From: Magicicada septendecula
Taxonomy: Eukaryota; Arthropoda; Insecta; Hemiptera; Cicadidae
Assembly (NCBI GenBank): GCA_034769895.1
Contig: CM068367.1
Location: forward strand, 350,983,111-351,047,110
DNA length: 64,000 nt
Direction: 5' to 3'
Part shown: positions 51,893-63,974 of the stretch, in pieces
Position numbering within the stretch: position 1 is the first letter of the stretch
How the letters are laid out: each line of letters starts with the position of its first letter
The notes under the pieces: model-generated
What the model was told of the DNA's origin: nothing
Databases searched by the model: none
Seen by the model: the letters and a program-made list of their open reading frames with translations, nothing else
Position numbers and translations under genes: made by a program

Positions 51893-53107
51893 CTATAAGT
51901 GCTTAATTTCAACATTGAAATTCGAAAACTGGGTTTGACGAATAAAAACCAAGAGCGCGCTGTTTAACTCATGCGCAGATAAAAAGGAGGTGCTTCTACT
52001 GGAAGCAGGAGACTTAGCGTTATGAATAAAACGCAGGCAGTAAGCAAAAATGCGTAGAAGCCTAGTGAGAGAATAGTAATTTTCAACATAGTTTGAAAAG
52101 TGTGAAGCGGTAGCCAACACGAGCAGGGCCTGTTTACGTACTTCCTTGTCCAACTCCGGATGAGCGTAAGCGGAATTGGGATCGAAGGGACGAGTAGGCC
52201 AGTCCGAAGGCTTCTTTAGTAGCCAATAAGGACCATGCCACCATTGCTGGTGGTTGTGTAACAAACGGGGTAAACAACCGCGGGATAGAATGTCCATGGG
52301 ATTATCATGAGACGAGACATGATACCAATTGCCCAGACTAGTGAGCTGCTGAATTTCAGAAACACGGTTTGCTACGAATACCTTCCACCTGGACGGCGTT
52401 TGATGAATCCAGTGAAGGGCAATCGTCGAATCAGAGTAAAAATATAACTCGCTGAACTTGTAGGCCACGGCATGGACGACCTTAGAAACCAACTGTGATA
52501 ATAACAAACAGGCGCATAGCTCGAGACGAGGTAGGGAAATTTGCCTTAATGGGGCAACTCTTGATTTAGAGCACAATAAATGAGACGAAATACTATTATC
52601 GGAATATACCGTGCGCGCATAGATACAGCAAGCGTAACCTTTTACAGACGCGTCGGCGAACCCGTGTAATTGGAATGAGATGATTGACGAACTACCTGAA
52701 TCTTTTACAGCCCTCGGGATCCTAAAATGAGTGTCTGAAATTAATTGAGCATAGAGCTCAGTCCATTTAATAGATAAGGAATCAGAAAGCGGGTCGTCCC
52801 AATTTGTACCCGAAGACCAAAGTGTTTGCATAAAGTACTTGCACCAAAACGTGATAGGCCCAATTAAACCCAATGGATCATAAATACCAGCGATAACAGA
52901 TAACACCTTTCTTTTATTGAAATGATCAATTTTAAAATTTCTTTGTATATTGTATACGAAGCTGTCCGCTATAACGTCCCACTGAATGCCCAAAGTGCGG
53001 ACTGTTATGTCCTTGTTAAAGTCCAGGGACGAGTTAGTGTACGAAGATGTTATATTCCGGTCGTTAGACGACCATTTGTGAAGAGTGAAGCCGTAGCGGC
53101 TTAGCAA
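51893..53107 (-). pseudogene. BEL-2 RT thumb and RNase H
   Basis: The frame reads LHKWSSNDRNI, the TVRTLGIQWDVIADSF block, RKVLSVIAGIYDPLGLIGPI, then the RNase H-like domain (QLHGFADASVKGYACCIYAR, LPRLELCACLLLSQL, YFYSDSTIALHWIHQ, FVANRVSEIQQL) and DILSRGCLPRLL before integrase. It overlaps the upstream RT frame by a few bases, so a single frameshift separates them. RNase H acidic residues are present. Confidence 0.85.
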
Positions 53108-54054
53108 CTCAGAAATGTCGTATTCAATTGGATTAGAACTGGTGAGCTATCGGAACCGGTGAGGAGGTCGTCGACGTAAAAGTCGTTAGCAATGACTGAA
53201 CAGGCCAGGGGGTACTGCGTACTATTCTCCTGGGCGATTTGTTTTAAACATCTCGTTGCAAGAAATGATGCACTGGCAGTCCCGTACGTGACTGTTCTTA
53301 AAGCATAATATTTGAGCTCCTTGTGGGGAGAGTCACGCCAAACAATTCTTTGTAAATTGGAATCATGCGGGGAGACCAAAATTTGGCGATACATTTTTTC
53401 TATGTCCGCGATGAAAGCGTAACGATGAGTTCTAAATCTGGTCATAATGGCGAAAAGATCCTGCTGGATCGTGGGGCCGACCATAAGGGTGTCGTTTAAC
53501 GACAAATCGTTGGACGCCTTGGCCGAACCATCAAAAACAACGCGAAGTTTAGTGGTGGTGCTCGTAGTCTTAAAGACGGCATGGTGAGGTAGATAAAAAA
53601 TGTTTGATTTGTCAACTGACAAGTCATATGAATCAAGCGGAGACATATGGCCGAGATATAAATATTCTTGCATACAGTCAACATAATCCTTGTGTAAAGA
53701 CTGGTTTTGCCTAAACTTAAGTTCAAGGGTTTGAAACCTACGAACCGCTCCGGTGAGGGAATCTCCGAGGCATTCTGTAGTGCGGGGTAGCGACACAACA
53801 AACCTACCACTATCATTACGATAGGTGTTTGCGATGAAGTGATTTTCACACTCCGATTCCGCATCTGAAGGAGTATGGTGCGAAACATCCTCCAACTGCC
53901 AGAAGGCCTTGAGTTGCGATGAGAAGGGTAGATTCCCAGCGAGTATAAACCCTAGTTTAGTTTCTTGGATTGTTGGAAAATGTGGACTTCGAACGAATTT
54001 GGTCGGTTCAATTAATTGCAAAAAGTATTGTGCCCCAAGTAATATGTCAATTTG
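53101..54054 (-). pseudogene. BEL-2 reverse transcriptase, N-terminal and palm
   Basis: It follows a TAA at 54055-54057 that interrupts gag-pol. Motifs: KFVRSPHFPTIQETKLG, then LKFRQNQSLHKDYVDCMQEY, HAVFKTTSTTTKLRVVFDGS, the palm motif FIADIEKMYRQILVSPHD with catalytic Asp, KYYALRTVTYGTASASFLAT and YVDDLLTGSD, the catalytic YxDD. This is the domain missing in BEL-1. Confidence 0.9.
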
Positions 54055-55670
54055 TTACGAATTATTAAATTGCGGGTCAGCTAAAAATATCCGTCTAGGA
54101 ATTTTCAAGGAAGCGATGTCAAAGGATTCGGTTGGAAGATTGTTTGTGATTCGGGGCAGAACAGCGCAGTGGACATTCAAGGTGAAGTCCCTATAACGTG
54201 AGTTTAAGCGCACGCGCGTGCTAAAATTGGCCTGACATGATGAGTTATTTATACCTGCAATAGGCAGCTCGGATTTGTTTAGCCTTAGGCCCATGCGGCG
54301 GGTGAAACCCATAGTACAAAAATTAGCTTGGGACCCTGAATCCAACAGGATTCTCACTGGGCGCCTTTTCCCGTGATGATCGATAGTAGTGCATACGGCG
54401 GTGGATAATAAAATTGACTTATTCGTCTGTAGCTTCAGGGAACATTGCTTATTGTTCCTGTTGCTAGACTGATTTATCGAAGCATGGAGCATAGTGTGGT
54501 GCCTTTTCGCGCATGCCTTGCATGAAAATTTGGAAGGACAACACGAGCTGTTATGGCCCGAGCGTGTACAATTCAGGTATAATTTATTATGTATCAACAC
54601 TTCTTTACAGTGTATAGGCGGTAGGGCTATTAATTGCGGGCATTCAATCAGTTTGTGACTACCACGACACAGCTGACAAGATTTAATGTTTGGTGGAGTA
54701 TGGACTAGTGACCCAGTAAACTCCGCGCGCTTAGTTGACTTGCGATAAGAAGCATTATCGCTAACCTGTCTAAAGCCAGGCGAACCGGTCGGTGCATTTA
54801 TGTTTTGTAACAGCTGACGTCTTGAATTTAAAAACTTAATGAAATTATCATAAATAGGAAGTTGTTTTTCGCCTAAGGTTTCCTTCCACAACCTGCACGT
54901 ATGTTCGTCAAGTTTTTGGGATAGAAAATGCACAAAAATAAGCTCGAACGTATTTACAGAAAGTTTTAATGAGTTCAGCGCATTTATGTTGGCGGTGAGC
55001 TCATCTATGAATTTAGAAATGCTGAGCACGGACTCACGTTGAATGTGTCTCATGCCCAGTACGTTTGCTGCGTGATAAGTGGTTACAATTAATTTATTAT
55101 CATAGCGCGCCCTTAACAACTCAATGGCCACCGTGTAATTTTCGTGCGTGATAGGTAGCGATTTTATGACATTCAGCGCCTCGTCTTTTAATGATAAGTG
55201 CAAATAATGAAGCTTCTGGATGCCAGTTAGGTCCGTTCGGACATGAACTAGCTCCAAAAACATGTGGTAAAAGTGTTGCCACTCGATTATGTCACCTGAG
55301 AAGTAGGTAGCTTAATAGGTTGCAATTGAATGGGAGGCGTGCTGAATGTAACTACCTCAGATGGACTTGCTGCCTTCCTGGTCATTTCCTCGGCATGGTC
55401 TATTAAATTTTGCAGCTTGCATTCTATGCTGCATAAATCGTCTTCTGTTTGAACCCTATCGCTAGCAGAAGCAAAATCGGAGTCCTCGGACTCGATTTGT
55501 GTTTGGATCTCATTATATTTAGCCGATAGTTCCATAAGGTGGCGAAGCTTTATTTTTAATGCATGATTGTCATGCGTATCATGATCGAAATTGTCGGCAT
55601 AAGTATTTATGCGCGATATAGAGGCCTTGATCGTGCCACGTTTCTTGATCAGCGCCTTCATATCCGCCAT
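54055..55670 (-). pseudogene. BEL-2 Gag-protease
   Basis: It starts MADMKALIKKRGTIKASISR at 55670, open to 55287, where a small frameshift occurs in the PTFSGD-type segment. It continues at 55263 with the DUF1759 domain (LHYLHLSLKDEALNVIKSL, RARYDNKLIVTTYHAANV), zinc knuckles (CQLCRGSHKLIEC, CTRSGHNSSCC, CKACAKRHH) and retropepsin LLDSGSQANFC. It is about 70-75% identical to BEL-1 Gag by eye. The first knuckle of the second pair has lost a cysteine (LYLNC for LCLNC). Confidence 0.85.
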
Positions 55671-56586
55671 GATTGGGTATGAACAAATAAAAAAAGGAAA
55701 AGAATTTAAATGATGCTACAAAGGCCAAGTTAATGCAATGAGGTGAGCCAGACCAGGCAGGAAGTCCAAATCATAAAGTCACGCAACGACACGGTAATAC
55801 TTACCTAACATATCTTAACTAAATTTATGTGACAATAAAGTCCTGAATTAGGCGTTACAAACAATATAGCAGTAATCATCAATGACATGAGTGCTGTTTG
55901 AAAAGATATGACTTAGAAATAAAGAGAATATTAATTGAGTTCAGAAAAAATTATAAGTTCATATTCAAATTATTGAAAAATATTTAAATTGTTTTAGATT
56001 ATTAAATCATATTATTATTTCTATACTGCTTTGTTTAATTTAATAATATTGAGAAACAATATGCGAATTATGCAAGTTGAAACTAATGCACAACATGAGT
56101 TCAATCAGTTGAAATGGTACTTATCGGCATGTTCTAGAAGGTATCGAAAGCCGGTCGGAACCCTCGTAGTCGTGTCAGGTACTCAAGCATGGATAATGTA
56201 GACATGGTCGTTGCCTGTCCGTTGATGTCCAATGCGGTAGAATCCTGTTTAGATAGGCTGCTCTGGATTTTCCCAATGCTGAATGCCACGTGTTGGATAT
56301 GCTGCAATGATGATTCCAATGTTCGGTTGGCGAAATATGAAGTCCCCAATGTCGTGTGATACAATTCCCAGAAGTAGGTGCTAATTGACGAGTTGTTGAA
56401 TTTAAATTGAAGAAAAGAAATGTTGATAGACCTGCTTAATGCACTAAACCATAAGACGAATTGTCCATGGTTTTAGTCACGTCCGTGAAATACAAATACG
56501 GGTACGGAGGACCATGTGTTGCCGCTGGACGAAAATGTTGTCGCTTGTCGATAGAGAATTTTGCCTGTAAGGCTAGAATAATATCC
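55671..56586 (-). other. BEL-2 untranslated leader
   Basis: Non-coding leader between primer site and gag start on the minus strand. A partial second copy of the primer-site context (acggaggaccat near 56513) lies inside it. Confidence 0.5.
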
Positions 56587-56601
56587 GGTTGCGGAGGACC
56601 A
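56587..56601 (-). other. BEL-2 primer binding site
   Basis: The minus strand reads TGGTCCTCCGCAACC five bases inside the 5' LTR; it shares TGGTCCTCCG with BEL-1. Confidence 0.6.
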
Positions 56602-56606
56602 TATGA

Positions 56607-56889
56607 TGCAGAAGCGCAGGTCGCGAAATTACGTCTTAGCTCATAGCCAAATATAAGATGAATGTAAGGCTACGTAATGTGTAGCATTGAAGCTAGATCA
56701 GAAATAAGCAGAACATAGCAAATTTAGGTTGCCGCGGCTTGGCTAGAAAACAAGGGTGCAAACGCACTGTTCAAAGTTTGAGTGTAGACTGACTTGTCGT
56801 AGCAGCGTGGCCCGTGCAGCGCCGCCACGGTGACGTAAGTGCGCTAGGCAGATTGCGCGTAAGCAAGTACAATGTACAATGTCTTAACA
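56607..56889 (-). repeat. BEL-2 5' LTR
   Basis: TG...CA ends on the minus strand (TGTTAAGAC ... CTTCTGCA). It differs from the 3' LTR by a few small indels (gcgcaggtcgcgaaa versus gcgcaggcctaacgca; gacttgtcgtagc versus gacttgtagc). Confidence 0.8.
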
Positions 56890-58870
56890 GTCCACACAGG
56901 TGGACTTTTCCACTTACCATCACATCAGTGGAAGATACCTTTCCTTTTCTTTTCGTGGCATTACAGCCTATTGTGGGTTTTAGCCTGCTCAATGACTGTC
57001 TTCAATTCTGCCAGAATTACACATCTGTCCAGTTTCATGCCTTGAGATTTTGCAACTGTAATCTTTTTACAGGACAGAGTGCCCAACATCCTCCAACCTG
57101 GAGGACCAGGAACTTTGATTTTGGGTTGTTCTTCATGTAGACATGGCTGCTTCCACTACAGATGAGAGCCTGGTCTGGTCTTGGTGTTATATTGGAGTAT
57201 CCGTCTCCTAGCCTTTGGGAATCCAGTCCCCTTCCATACAAGGCAGTATGGGGCAGTTCTTTTTTGAAGGCGGCACTTACTCACCATGTCACAGCATCGT
57301 CATAGGGAACATGTGGATTTTAACTGGTGTGACCACACCCCCAGTCACCCCACCACACCCTGGTCATGTTGCCACCTCAGGTTTGGGACTGCTTATTTTT
57401 TCTTAGCCTTATTCTCAGCTATCCATGATATCTGATGGAACTTCCGCTATCCACCAACTGCGACCTGCCCAGTAGCAGTGGAAGATACCAAGTGCGCCAT
57501 AATTGGGGGAGTACACATCACAGTAGAACTGACATAGAACGCACGCATAATGAGGTTGAAAAGTATTGCAGTTCATAAGACATTTTTCTGTTCGTTTTCT
57601 TTTTGCTATCAGTGCTTCCTTACAACAGTCAGTCGATGAACAACAGTTCCAATTGTCAATACCAAACTAATTTTAATAATGCTATATAATTATTTTCGTA
57701 ATCTGTTTACATATTTGTGTGAAAGGTAGTACAAAAATGTTTTTGGAAAGTAAGTATCGCATAGTCTACATAACGTCAGACGCAGTCTCTTGAAATTTGT
57801 CAAAAGTTCTAGCAGGAGTCCATCAGTTTTGTAAAAATTCAGTGTGTGTGATTGTGAGAATGGGAAACAGAATTTTTTGCAAGTTTTCTCTAAAAGAAAA
57901 GGCTCACACAATATTGCTGCATGTCACTCATCTTATTTAAAATATACATGATGCATACTTTGTATAAGTGTAAAAGAAAATGAGAATATAATGAATGGGA
58001 GTAACAATTTATAGGGATACCTGTTTGAACATTCTTGATTTGAAGATACAAAGCCTTATATGCTGAAAGGAAAGGTGGTAGTCTACAATATGTTTTAAGG
58101 AAATTGAAGGAGGATTGTGAACTTTAGGGTCTATCAGTGAACATAGAGATAACCGAGAATTTGGGTATTGGAGCAGATATAACAAATGTGGCACTGGGTG
58201 AGAAATGAAATCAAAGTATTTGCTTTTTTTCTACTATTTGGGAGTGATATTCATTCAACAATGAAAAGATTATTGAGAGGTAAAAAGAGACAAAATAGCA
58301 AAGTTCAAATGAGCAGTACAATGAAGAGCTTGCTGTAGAGCAGGGAAATTTCAGAACACCAGAAAATTGATAACTTTGTGATGGCCTTGTGAAAAGTTTG
58401 TTACTATAAGGTTTGGGGACTTTGAATTTAAGGAAAGGAAAGAAGACAAAAGTCAAAGCCATTAAGGTAGATGCACTTTGTAGATCTGTAAGTATATTGT
58501 AAGTGAATACAATTAGAATTAAAAAATTTAGAGAATGATTGTAGCAGGAGAGGTCAATTGTAGAGTATATAGGATTGGAAACAACTTCAATATTCATTCG
58601 GTCATCCCCAATATACAGAAGGAGACTAGAAAGAGCTGCAGTGGATGCCCAAAGATAAGAGGAAAAGAGGAACATCTAGGCAGATGTGGCTGGTAGGGAT
58701 TCCAAAAGATCACGAGTTCCAGAAATCTTACAAAGGGAGACTGTTTCGATAAGTGAGAATGGACATTGGGGGTGCCAAATAATGTTACAGAATGTCCTAA
58801 ACTGATGATCGGCTCTTTTAACTTGGATATATTAAAATGTTTTGTTGATATTACTTGTTAAGCATTATTG
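56890..58870. other. No recognised gene; possible old repeats
   Basis: 56890-57500 is less AT-rich and has broken frames on the minus strand that look like a decayed interspersed repeat of unknown type; the word gtggaagatacc occurs twice (near 56929 and 57477). 58211-58675 holds a 154-codon minus frame rich in F, L and S without motifs, which I regard as chance. Nothing else recognised. Confidence 0.4.
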
Positions 58871-58871
58871 T

Positions 58872-58875
<4 letters not shown>

Positions 58876-58945
<70 letters not shown>
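58876..58945. repeat. (GA)n microsatellite
   Basis: About 35 uninterrupted GA dinucleotides, followed by a short gcacat repeat (58947-58970). Confidence 0.95.
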
Positions 58946-58947
<2 letters not shown>

Positions 58948-58949
58948 TA

Positions 58950-60270
58950 CATGCACATGCACATGCACTCACTAACTGCTAGAATTTACTATGCGATTTT
59001 AAATTGGTATAAATTTTAGAAAGAAATGAAATATTGATTTCACTAGAAGACATTTTTATATTGGCAGTTAGTTCTAAAACCCAGGAGTTATCAGTTCTGG
59101 TACAAAATAAAAGCAACATAATTATAAGATCAACAAAATTAGTATAGCATTTCTTCAACACGCGCGCGGCGCGTGTACGTGCGTGCGTGCGTGCATAGCG
59201 GTACAAGTAATTGAAAATTATTAACTGTAGCAAACATTTTTCAAATGCTTTTTGTAAATTAAAAAAAAATTGTTTATTTAAAAGTGTCTGTTTTAAGCAA
59301 ATTAGTGTTTTAAGGTTGGACATTTTAATTATTTACTAAAAACTTGATTTAATGCATTTTTTTAATAATTGAAAATCATCAATGACAGTGTATGATCTAC
59401 AAATATGCTTCATAATGATCAGAAAATTATTTTTAATGTTTTTGTCACAATGATTGAAATTGAGAACATTATAGAGGTTTAATTTGTGCACAAATACATG
59501 CAAAAGTATTTTAAGAATAATTTAAAGCAGTGGAAATGAAAATAGTAAAGAAACTTGTCAGAATTGGAAAACAGACGGTAGCAGAATCGATGTCAAAGTT
59601 TAATAGAAATGTGTAGTAAAGCTTGAAAATGTTAAGGAAACTTGTGATCGACACACAAACAAAAACACTTCTAATGAATTCCACTTGACGAGTCATTGTA
59701 CAGAGAGAGATTGTACTTCATGTGTGATGATCTCTCAAACGAAACTGCATCATAAAGGTACATCTGGATATCATCTATGAGTAACCTGTGGGACCAGGTG
59801 GCTGTGACAGTATGATCCACTGCTGTTGGATAGCATGCGTGATGTTTTTGTGTGGCGTTGCAGCAGGAGCAGAGTGTTGGTCAGAATTCAGAATGGTAAA
59901 TGCCTTGAATATTCTCAGGCCTGTGTAGACCATCTGCATTGTATAAAGACAACTTGTGTACCATAGTTGTGTAGTCAAGACAATAATAGTTTTAATAGAT
60001 TTATGAAAAATCTGGTAAAAATAAGTTTATAAATACTTGAAAAATATTATATAAACAGTGTAGTTACATACAGTATAAAGATAGTCATATTGTATGCATC
60101 ATTGAGAATTCAGAATGTATTCTGTGAAATACACAAAATTTTCCACTTGAATTTAAAGAATATAAGATTGTAGCTGTGTTTGTAGATTGTTTTACTGATT
60201 GGTGGTGCAATTACAGAGAGAGAGGTTACATTCTTGATAATACTGTGTTCTGTTTACATATTTTCTGATG
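58950..60270. other. No gene seen upstream of the membrane-protein gene
   Basis: AT-rich. A gcgcgcgcggcgcgtgtacg-type GC/GT stretch lies at 59160-59195. Any upstream non-coding exon of the gene at 60284 would be here, but I could not identify one. Confidence 0.4.
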
Positions 60271-60279
60271 TTTTAGCAG

Positions 60280-62313
60280 GGCAATGATTAACGACGAAAC
60301 AGAGTATTTACAACCAGTTCTTGGTATGCCAACAACACAGCGATTTAGACCACTGAATTCACTATGGTATATTGGACTGTTGCTTATTTTGGCGGTATGT
60401 GCACTAATATTTTGTGTCTGTAATTTACTTTAGAATAGTAAAACTTGTTTAAATCTCAGTCTTAATTGACCAGTAATTTTTTATTATGCAAGTTTGCAAG
60501 GTAAATAAATTGAAAAATTTTCCAGTCTGTTGTATTGTGTTGAATACATTTAGCATAATTAATATAATAGCTTATATGCACTTCTACAGTAATCATTGAG
60601 TGTGATATGAGTATACGACACTCTTTATCTATAACTTCTTCACAAATATTTTAATTCACACTGTAATAAACGTCTGCTGCCTCACAGTTTGTCACTGGAT
60701 GCGTATAGCCCAGACTGGTAGGGCTGTCTCATCAGCCTTCCACTTACTCAGTGTAAAATACGTTGCTATGGCAACCAAGTCTCACTATGTCACAGAGCTG
60801 CCAAGACAAGTTAGCCAGTGTTCGTTGGCTGACCTGGCTTCCAGCTGCAGTTAGTCATTATAGAATGTTTTATAGTTAGAGTTTTAGTTTTTAAATCAAC
60901 AGATTTATTAATTTAGTGAAAACAGGTATATAAAAAATCAGAGTACACAAATTATGATAAATTTATATACCCTAGTTCAGATGGGCTGTATCTGTTGCCT
61001 TGAGTAGTCAGCACTGTAATTATCACAGAGATTTGTGTCCAGATTTGAATCCAGAAAATTGTGTCAAGTGGCTGAAAATAAAACTAATTCTAAACTTACC
61101 ATCCCAATCAGTTTATAGATTGATAACAGCCATACCAAAAAAAGTGCTGAATTAGACTTTTAAAGGTCAGAAATATTATAGTGTTATGAAATACAAAAAA
61201 TTTCATGTAGTGAAAAATGTGTATAAACCTAATCTGTACCATATAATAAAAATCAAATGGTCCAAACAAATTATGGAGAGTTTTATTTAAATTCTGTTTT
61301 GGAACAGTGTGGTTAGAATGTTCCCAGATTTTATCACCCAAAACTCAAATCCATAGACATTTTTTGGCAACGGGTGAAAAATAATTTAGCAGCTTGTAAC
61401 ATATCCAGCCAGTTAACTGTTGTGTCTAACCAATGAATGAGTTATCACATTTTTTGAAATTAACAAGGATGAGATTTTGTGATTATAATAGCAAATGTGA
61501 AAACAAAGATTTAGAGACATATTAGGCAGGAGATGATCAAACAGAAGAATTGAAGTATACTTGATGACAGTAGTGATGGAGAATCAGCCTTTTCTAATTT
61601 GTATAAACGATACAATCAATGACTTGGATGGAGTTGACCCTTTGTTTGGTATATATAAGTCACAGTTGACTTTTTTCATGTAGCCTACTTTCTATTGTTA
61701 AAACTGTATTAACCTTTCAGCACATAAAACAACATATGGTTGAATGTGTTTTATTGTTTAGGGTAAGTGTGTATTACTATCTCCAACACTCACATTGTAT
61801 GCCTCCTCACTTCTTACATGTGCAAAACAAGGGTAATTTAATTTTGACAAACCTCGTCTTTGTTTATCTTGGAGTTTATTATTGTTTATTTTCATAGCAA
61901 GTTGATTAATAAATTTGTATGAGATTATTTCTATATGGGCCTTAAGTAAATTTAAGAGAGAACCTTATCCTAGCCTAAGTGTACAATGGAGAAGTATTTC
62001 ATAGGTTAATTATTCTCACCTATACTCATTTCAGTAGGCTACTCAGCTATATAACTCTGTGTGGTCTTTATTTGGAGGCCACATAGTGTTATATGCAACT
62101 ACTGGAATTGAATTAGCATATTGTAGGTGTAAAGTTACTTCTACAAAATGTGTAAGAAAAATAGTTTTAACTTATTTTGTATGAATTTGTTCACAGGTGA
62201 TTTTTGAATTAAGTGGCTTTTTGATGATTATGTTTTGGCCTAAGCATGCATTACAGTGTGAACCTTTGTATCTCCTTCTTTATTGCCACTGTGCTTTCTG
62301 GTGCATAGTTTTG
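60280..62313 (+). CDS. Host membrane-protein gene, first two coding exons (continues beyond)
   Basis: Exon 1 follows an acceptor (ttttctgatgttttagcag), starts ATG at 60284 and ends GCG|gtatgt at 60394: 37 codons beginning MINDETEYLQPVLGMPTTQ. Exon 2 runs 62197-62313 between ttgttcacag and TTG|gtgagt: 39 codons. Both junctions are phase 0 and join in frame. The peptide has a polar acidic N-terminus, then RFRPLNSLWYIGLLLILA, and across the junction a long hydrophobic segment (membrane span 1, about residues 25-51), WPKHALQCEPLY and LLLYCHCAFWCIVL (start of span 2). The layout recalls TMEM192-type multi-span lysosomal membrane proteins, but this is a weak resemblance by eye. Later exons are not found in the remaining 1.7 kb. 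The splice signals and unbroken junctions make a real gene likely. Confidence 0.65.
60395..62196 (+). other. Intron 1 of the membrane-protein gene
   Basis: 1802-base GT-AG intron. At 60660-60850 there is a GC-richer stretch (gtcactggatgcgtatagccc ... ccagctgcagttagtc, abbreviated) that may be an old short repeat. No other ORF. Confidence 0.5.
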
Positions 62314-63510
62314 GTGAGTATTAGGAACTTATATTTTCTAAATTACGAAGTGCTATCCAAGTATTCCCAAATTATAACTACAAAAGACTGATACAGTTGT
62401 ATTAGCTTTTAAATTCTTCCAGCATATTCAATGTTATTTCCCTATTTAAATAACAAAATGAACAAATTTCTATTGCAATGTGAGGAAGCATTTACTTTGT
62501 AGTGTGTCAGACTTGTCTGTCATTTGACTTGATTCTCTTCAGTTTTTGAAATCTTCACCTGCTGCAGTTGCATTTAACCTTTAGAAAGGTTGAATTTAAC
62601 ATTGCAATTGAGTTCAGTAAATAAGGAGAATGAGAATGTTGGCTATACTGGTTGAGGTTAGAAACAATTTAGTGGTGCTAGGATCTTCAGGTTACTTTAG
62701 GTTTAGGTTCTTTAGTGGTAGAAATGAACTGCAAAGATCTTAGAAATGAACTGGAAGTTAATTCTTTGGCCTTTCTAACAAATGAGAAATCAGTGCTGCT
62801 TCTCATTGCTCCTTGGAGAAGTTCCTGGACACAAATTTGGGTACTTCTTGGCTGTGTAGTTTGCATGTTAGAATCCACTGACATATAGGCCTACTGTTGT
62901 TTGAGGCGCTAATGATGTACATTTATCTTTTGGACAGTCTTCAATGTTTTATCCTAAAAAAAAAAAAAAAAAACAGTCATTAAAGAATGCTTGTGAGCAT
63001 TATCAGAGTTCAGGCAAACATTGGCAGCCTTGCAAAATTGTGTCCAGTATTTATGTATGTAAGAGTTTGGAAAGTATTTTGCAAATAGTATGGATAGATT
63101 CATAGTCTTTGTTTATTAGTTTTCAAAAAATGGCAAGTTATTTGATAACTCAATAAGAAACATGGAGATTTAAAAACTCAATAAGAAACATGGATACTTA
63201 TTGCATAACTAAGTGAGATAATAATACTAAATAGGCCAGTTAACACTACTTAGAGTGGAAAATAATATTGTATAGAGTCAATCCAGGAATTTTTAGATTG
63301 CACCCAATACTAATAAGAGTTCCAGTATTATAATTTTTTTATTAATATTTTAATAAAAAAAAATTAATATTTCTTTTGTATTTTAATTTTGCTGAAATAT
63401 TTTAGCTTTTGTTATGTTAAACATTGTTAAAGAATAAAATAATTAACTAAAAGTTCAACAGATCTGATAGAAGTCATTATTAATTTGCTGCTATATAGTT
63501 TGTTCGAAAC
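62314..63510 (+). other. Sequence after exon 2, nothing recognised
   Basis: AT-rich, starts with the intron donor gtgagt. A poly-A run lies at 62956-62973 and a direct repeat (aaactcaataagaaacatgga, shortened) near 63147-63192. Confidence 0.45.
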
Positions 63511-63519
63511 TTGAATGGG

Positions 63520-63650
63520 ATTTTTTGTGACGTAAGTGCGGGAGGCTCGGTGTAGATTCGTCCAATCAGCGTCGTGGAAATTGGCGCGCATTGTCAGTTT
63601 GCCATCGCCTGGAACATGTGAAGTTCTTGTGGATTTTCATGCATGTATTT
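63520..63650 (+). promoter_or_regulatory. Promoter-like GC-richer patch
   Basis: In an AT-rich setting this stretch has tgacgtaag (CRE-like, 63529), ccaatcagcg (CCAAT box, 63560) and ggcgcgcatt (E2F/NRF-like, 63583), with several CpGs and no TATA. That is typical of a broad housekeeping promoter. It lies about 290 bases upstream of the possible exon at 63936. Inference from motif clustering only. Confidence 0.4.
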
Positions 63651-63935
63651 ACGGCTGGTTTTTGTTAGTGGTTTTCAGTTGTTAAATTAAAACAGTCTTT
63701 TTAAAGACTGCTTATTGTAAGTGTGTCATTTACATTAAATCCATGTAGACAAAAAAATTCTGAATTTAATGGTAGGCTACCTCTAAATGTAAAGAAAGAT
63801 AATTAATTTTTTTCTTTAAAAAAACAATTCAGTAATTTAAATTAATATTAACAATAGTGAAATAACCAAATATATAGTGTTTACTTTATAATTAGTTGGA
63901 TACCATAGTAGCATTGATTCTTTATTGTGTATGTC

Positions 63936-63974
63936 ATGACGACTGCATATAGCGTACGGCCCGGCGAGTTAAAG
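63936..63974 (+). CDS. Possible first coding exon at the window edge
   Basis: ATG at 63936 (tgtcatgac) opens 13 codons reading MTTAYSVRPGELK, and the next bases are a consensus donor gtaaga (63975). It follows the promoter-like patch. The sequence is too short to assign a family, and an open frame of this size can arise by chance; support comes from donor quality, local CpG content and position. Confidence 0.35.

Larger units (their letters stand above)
50113..56889 (-). mobile_element. BEL/Pao LTR retrotransposon BEL-2, integrase-deleted
   Basis: Minus-strand element with ~281-base LTRs (5' LTR 56607-56889, 3' LTR 50113-50393), primer site, gag, protease, RT and RNase H, and a truncated integrase. 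It is related to BEL-1 in protein, primer site and polypurine tract but has different LTRs. No matching target duplication was found (aagca on the left, gtcca on the right), which could mean inter-element recombination. Few coding lesions: one frameshift in gag, one stop before pol, one frameshift in RT. Confidence 0.85.

Noticed and set aside
58211-58675. 154-codon minus-strand ORF
   Set aside because: Composition follows the local base content (F, L, S rich), no motif, no splice context; probably chance.
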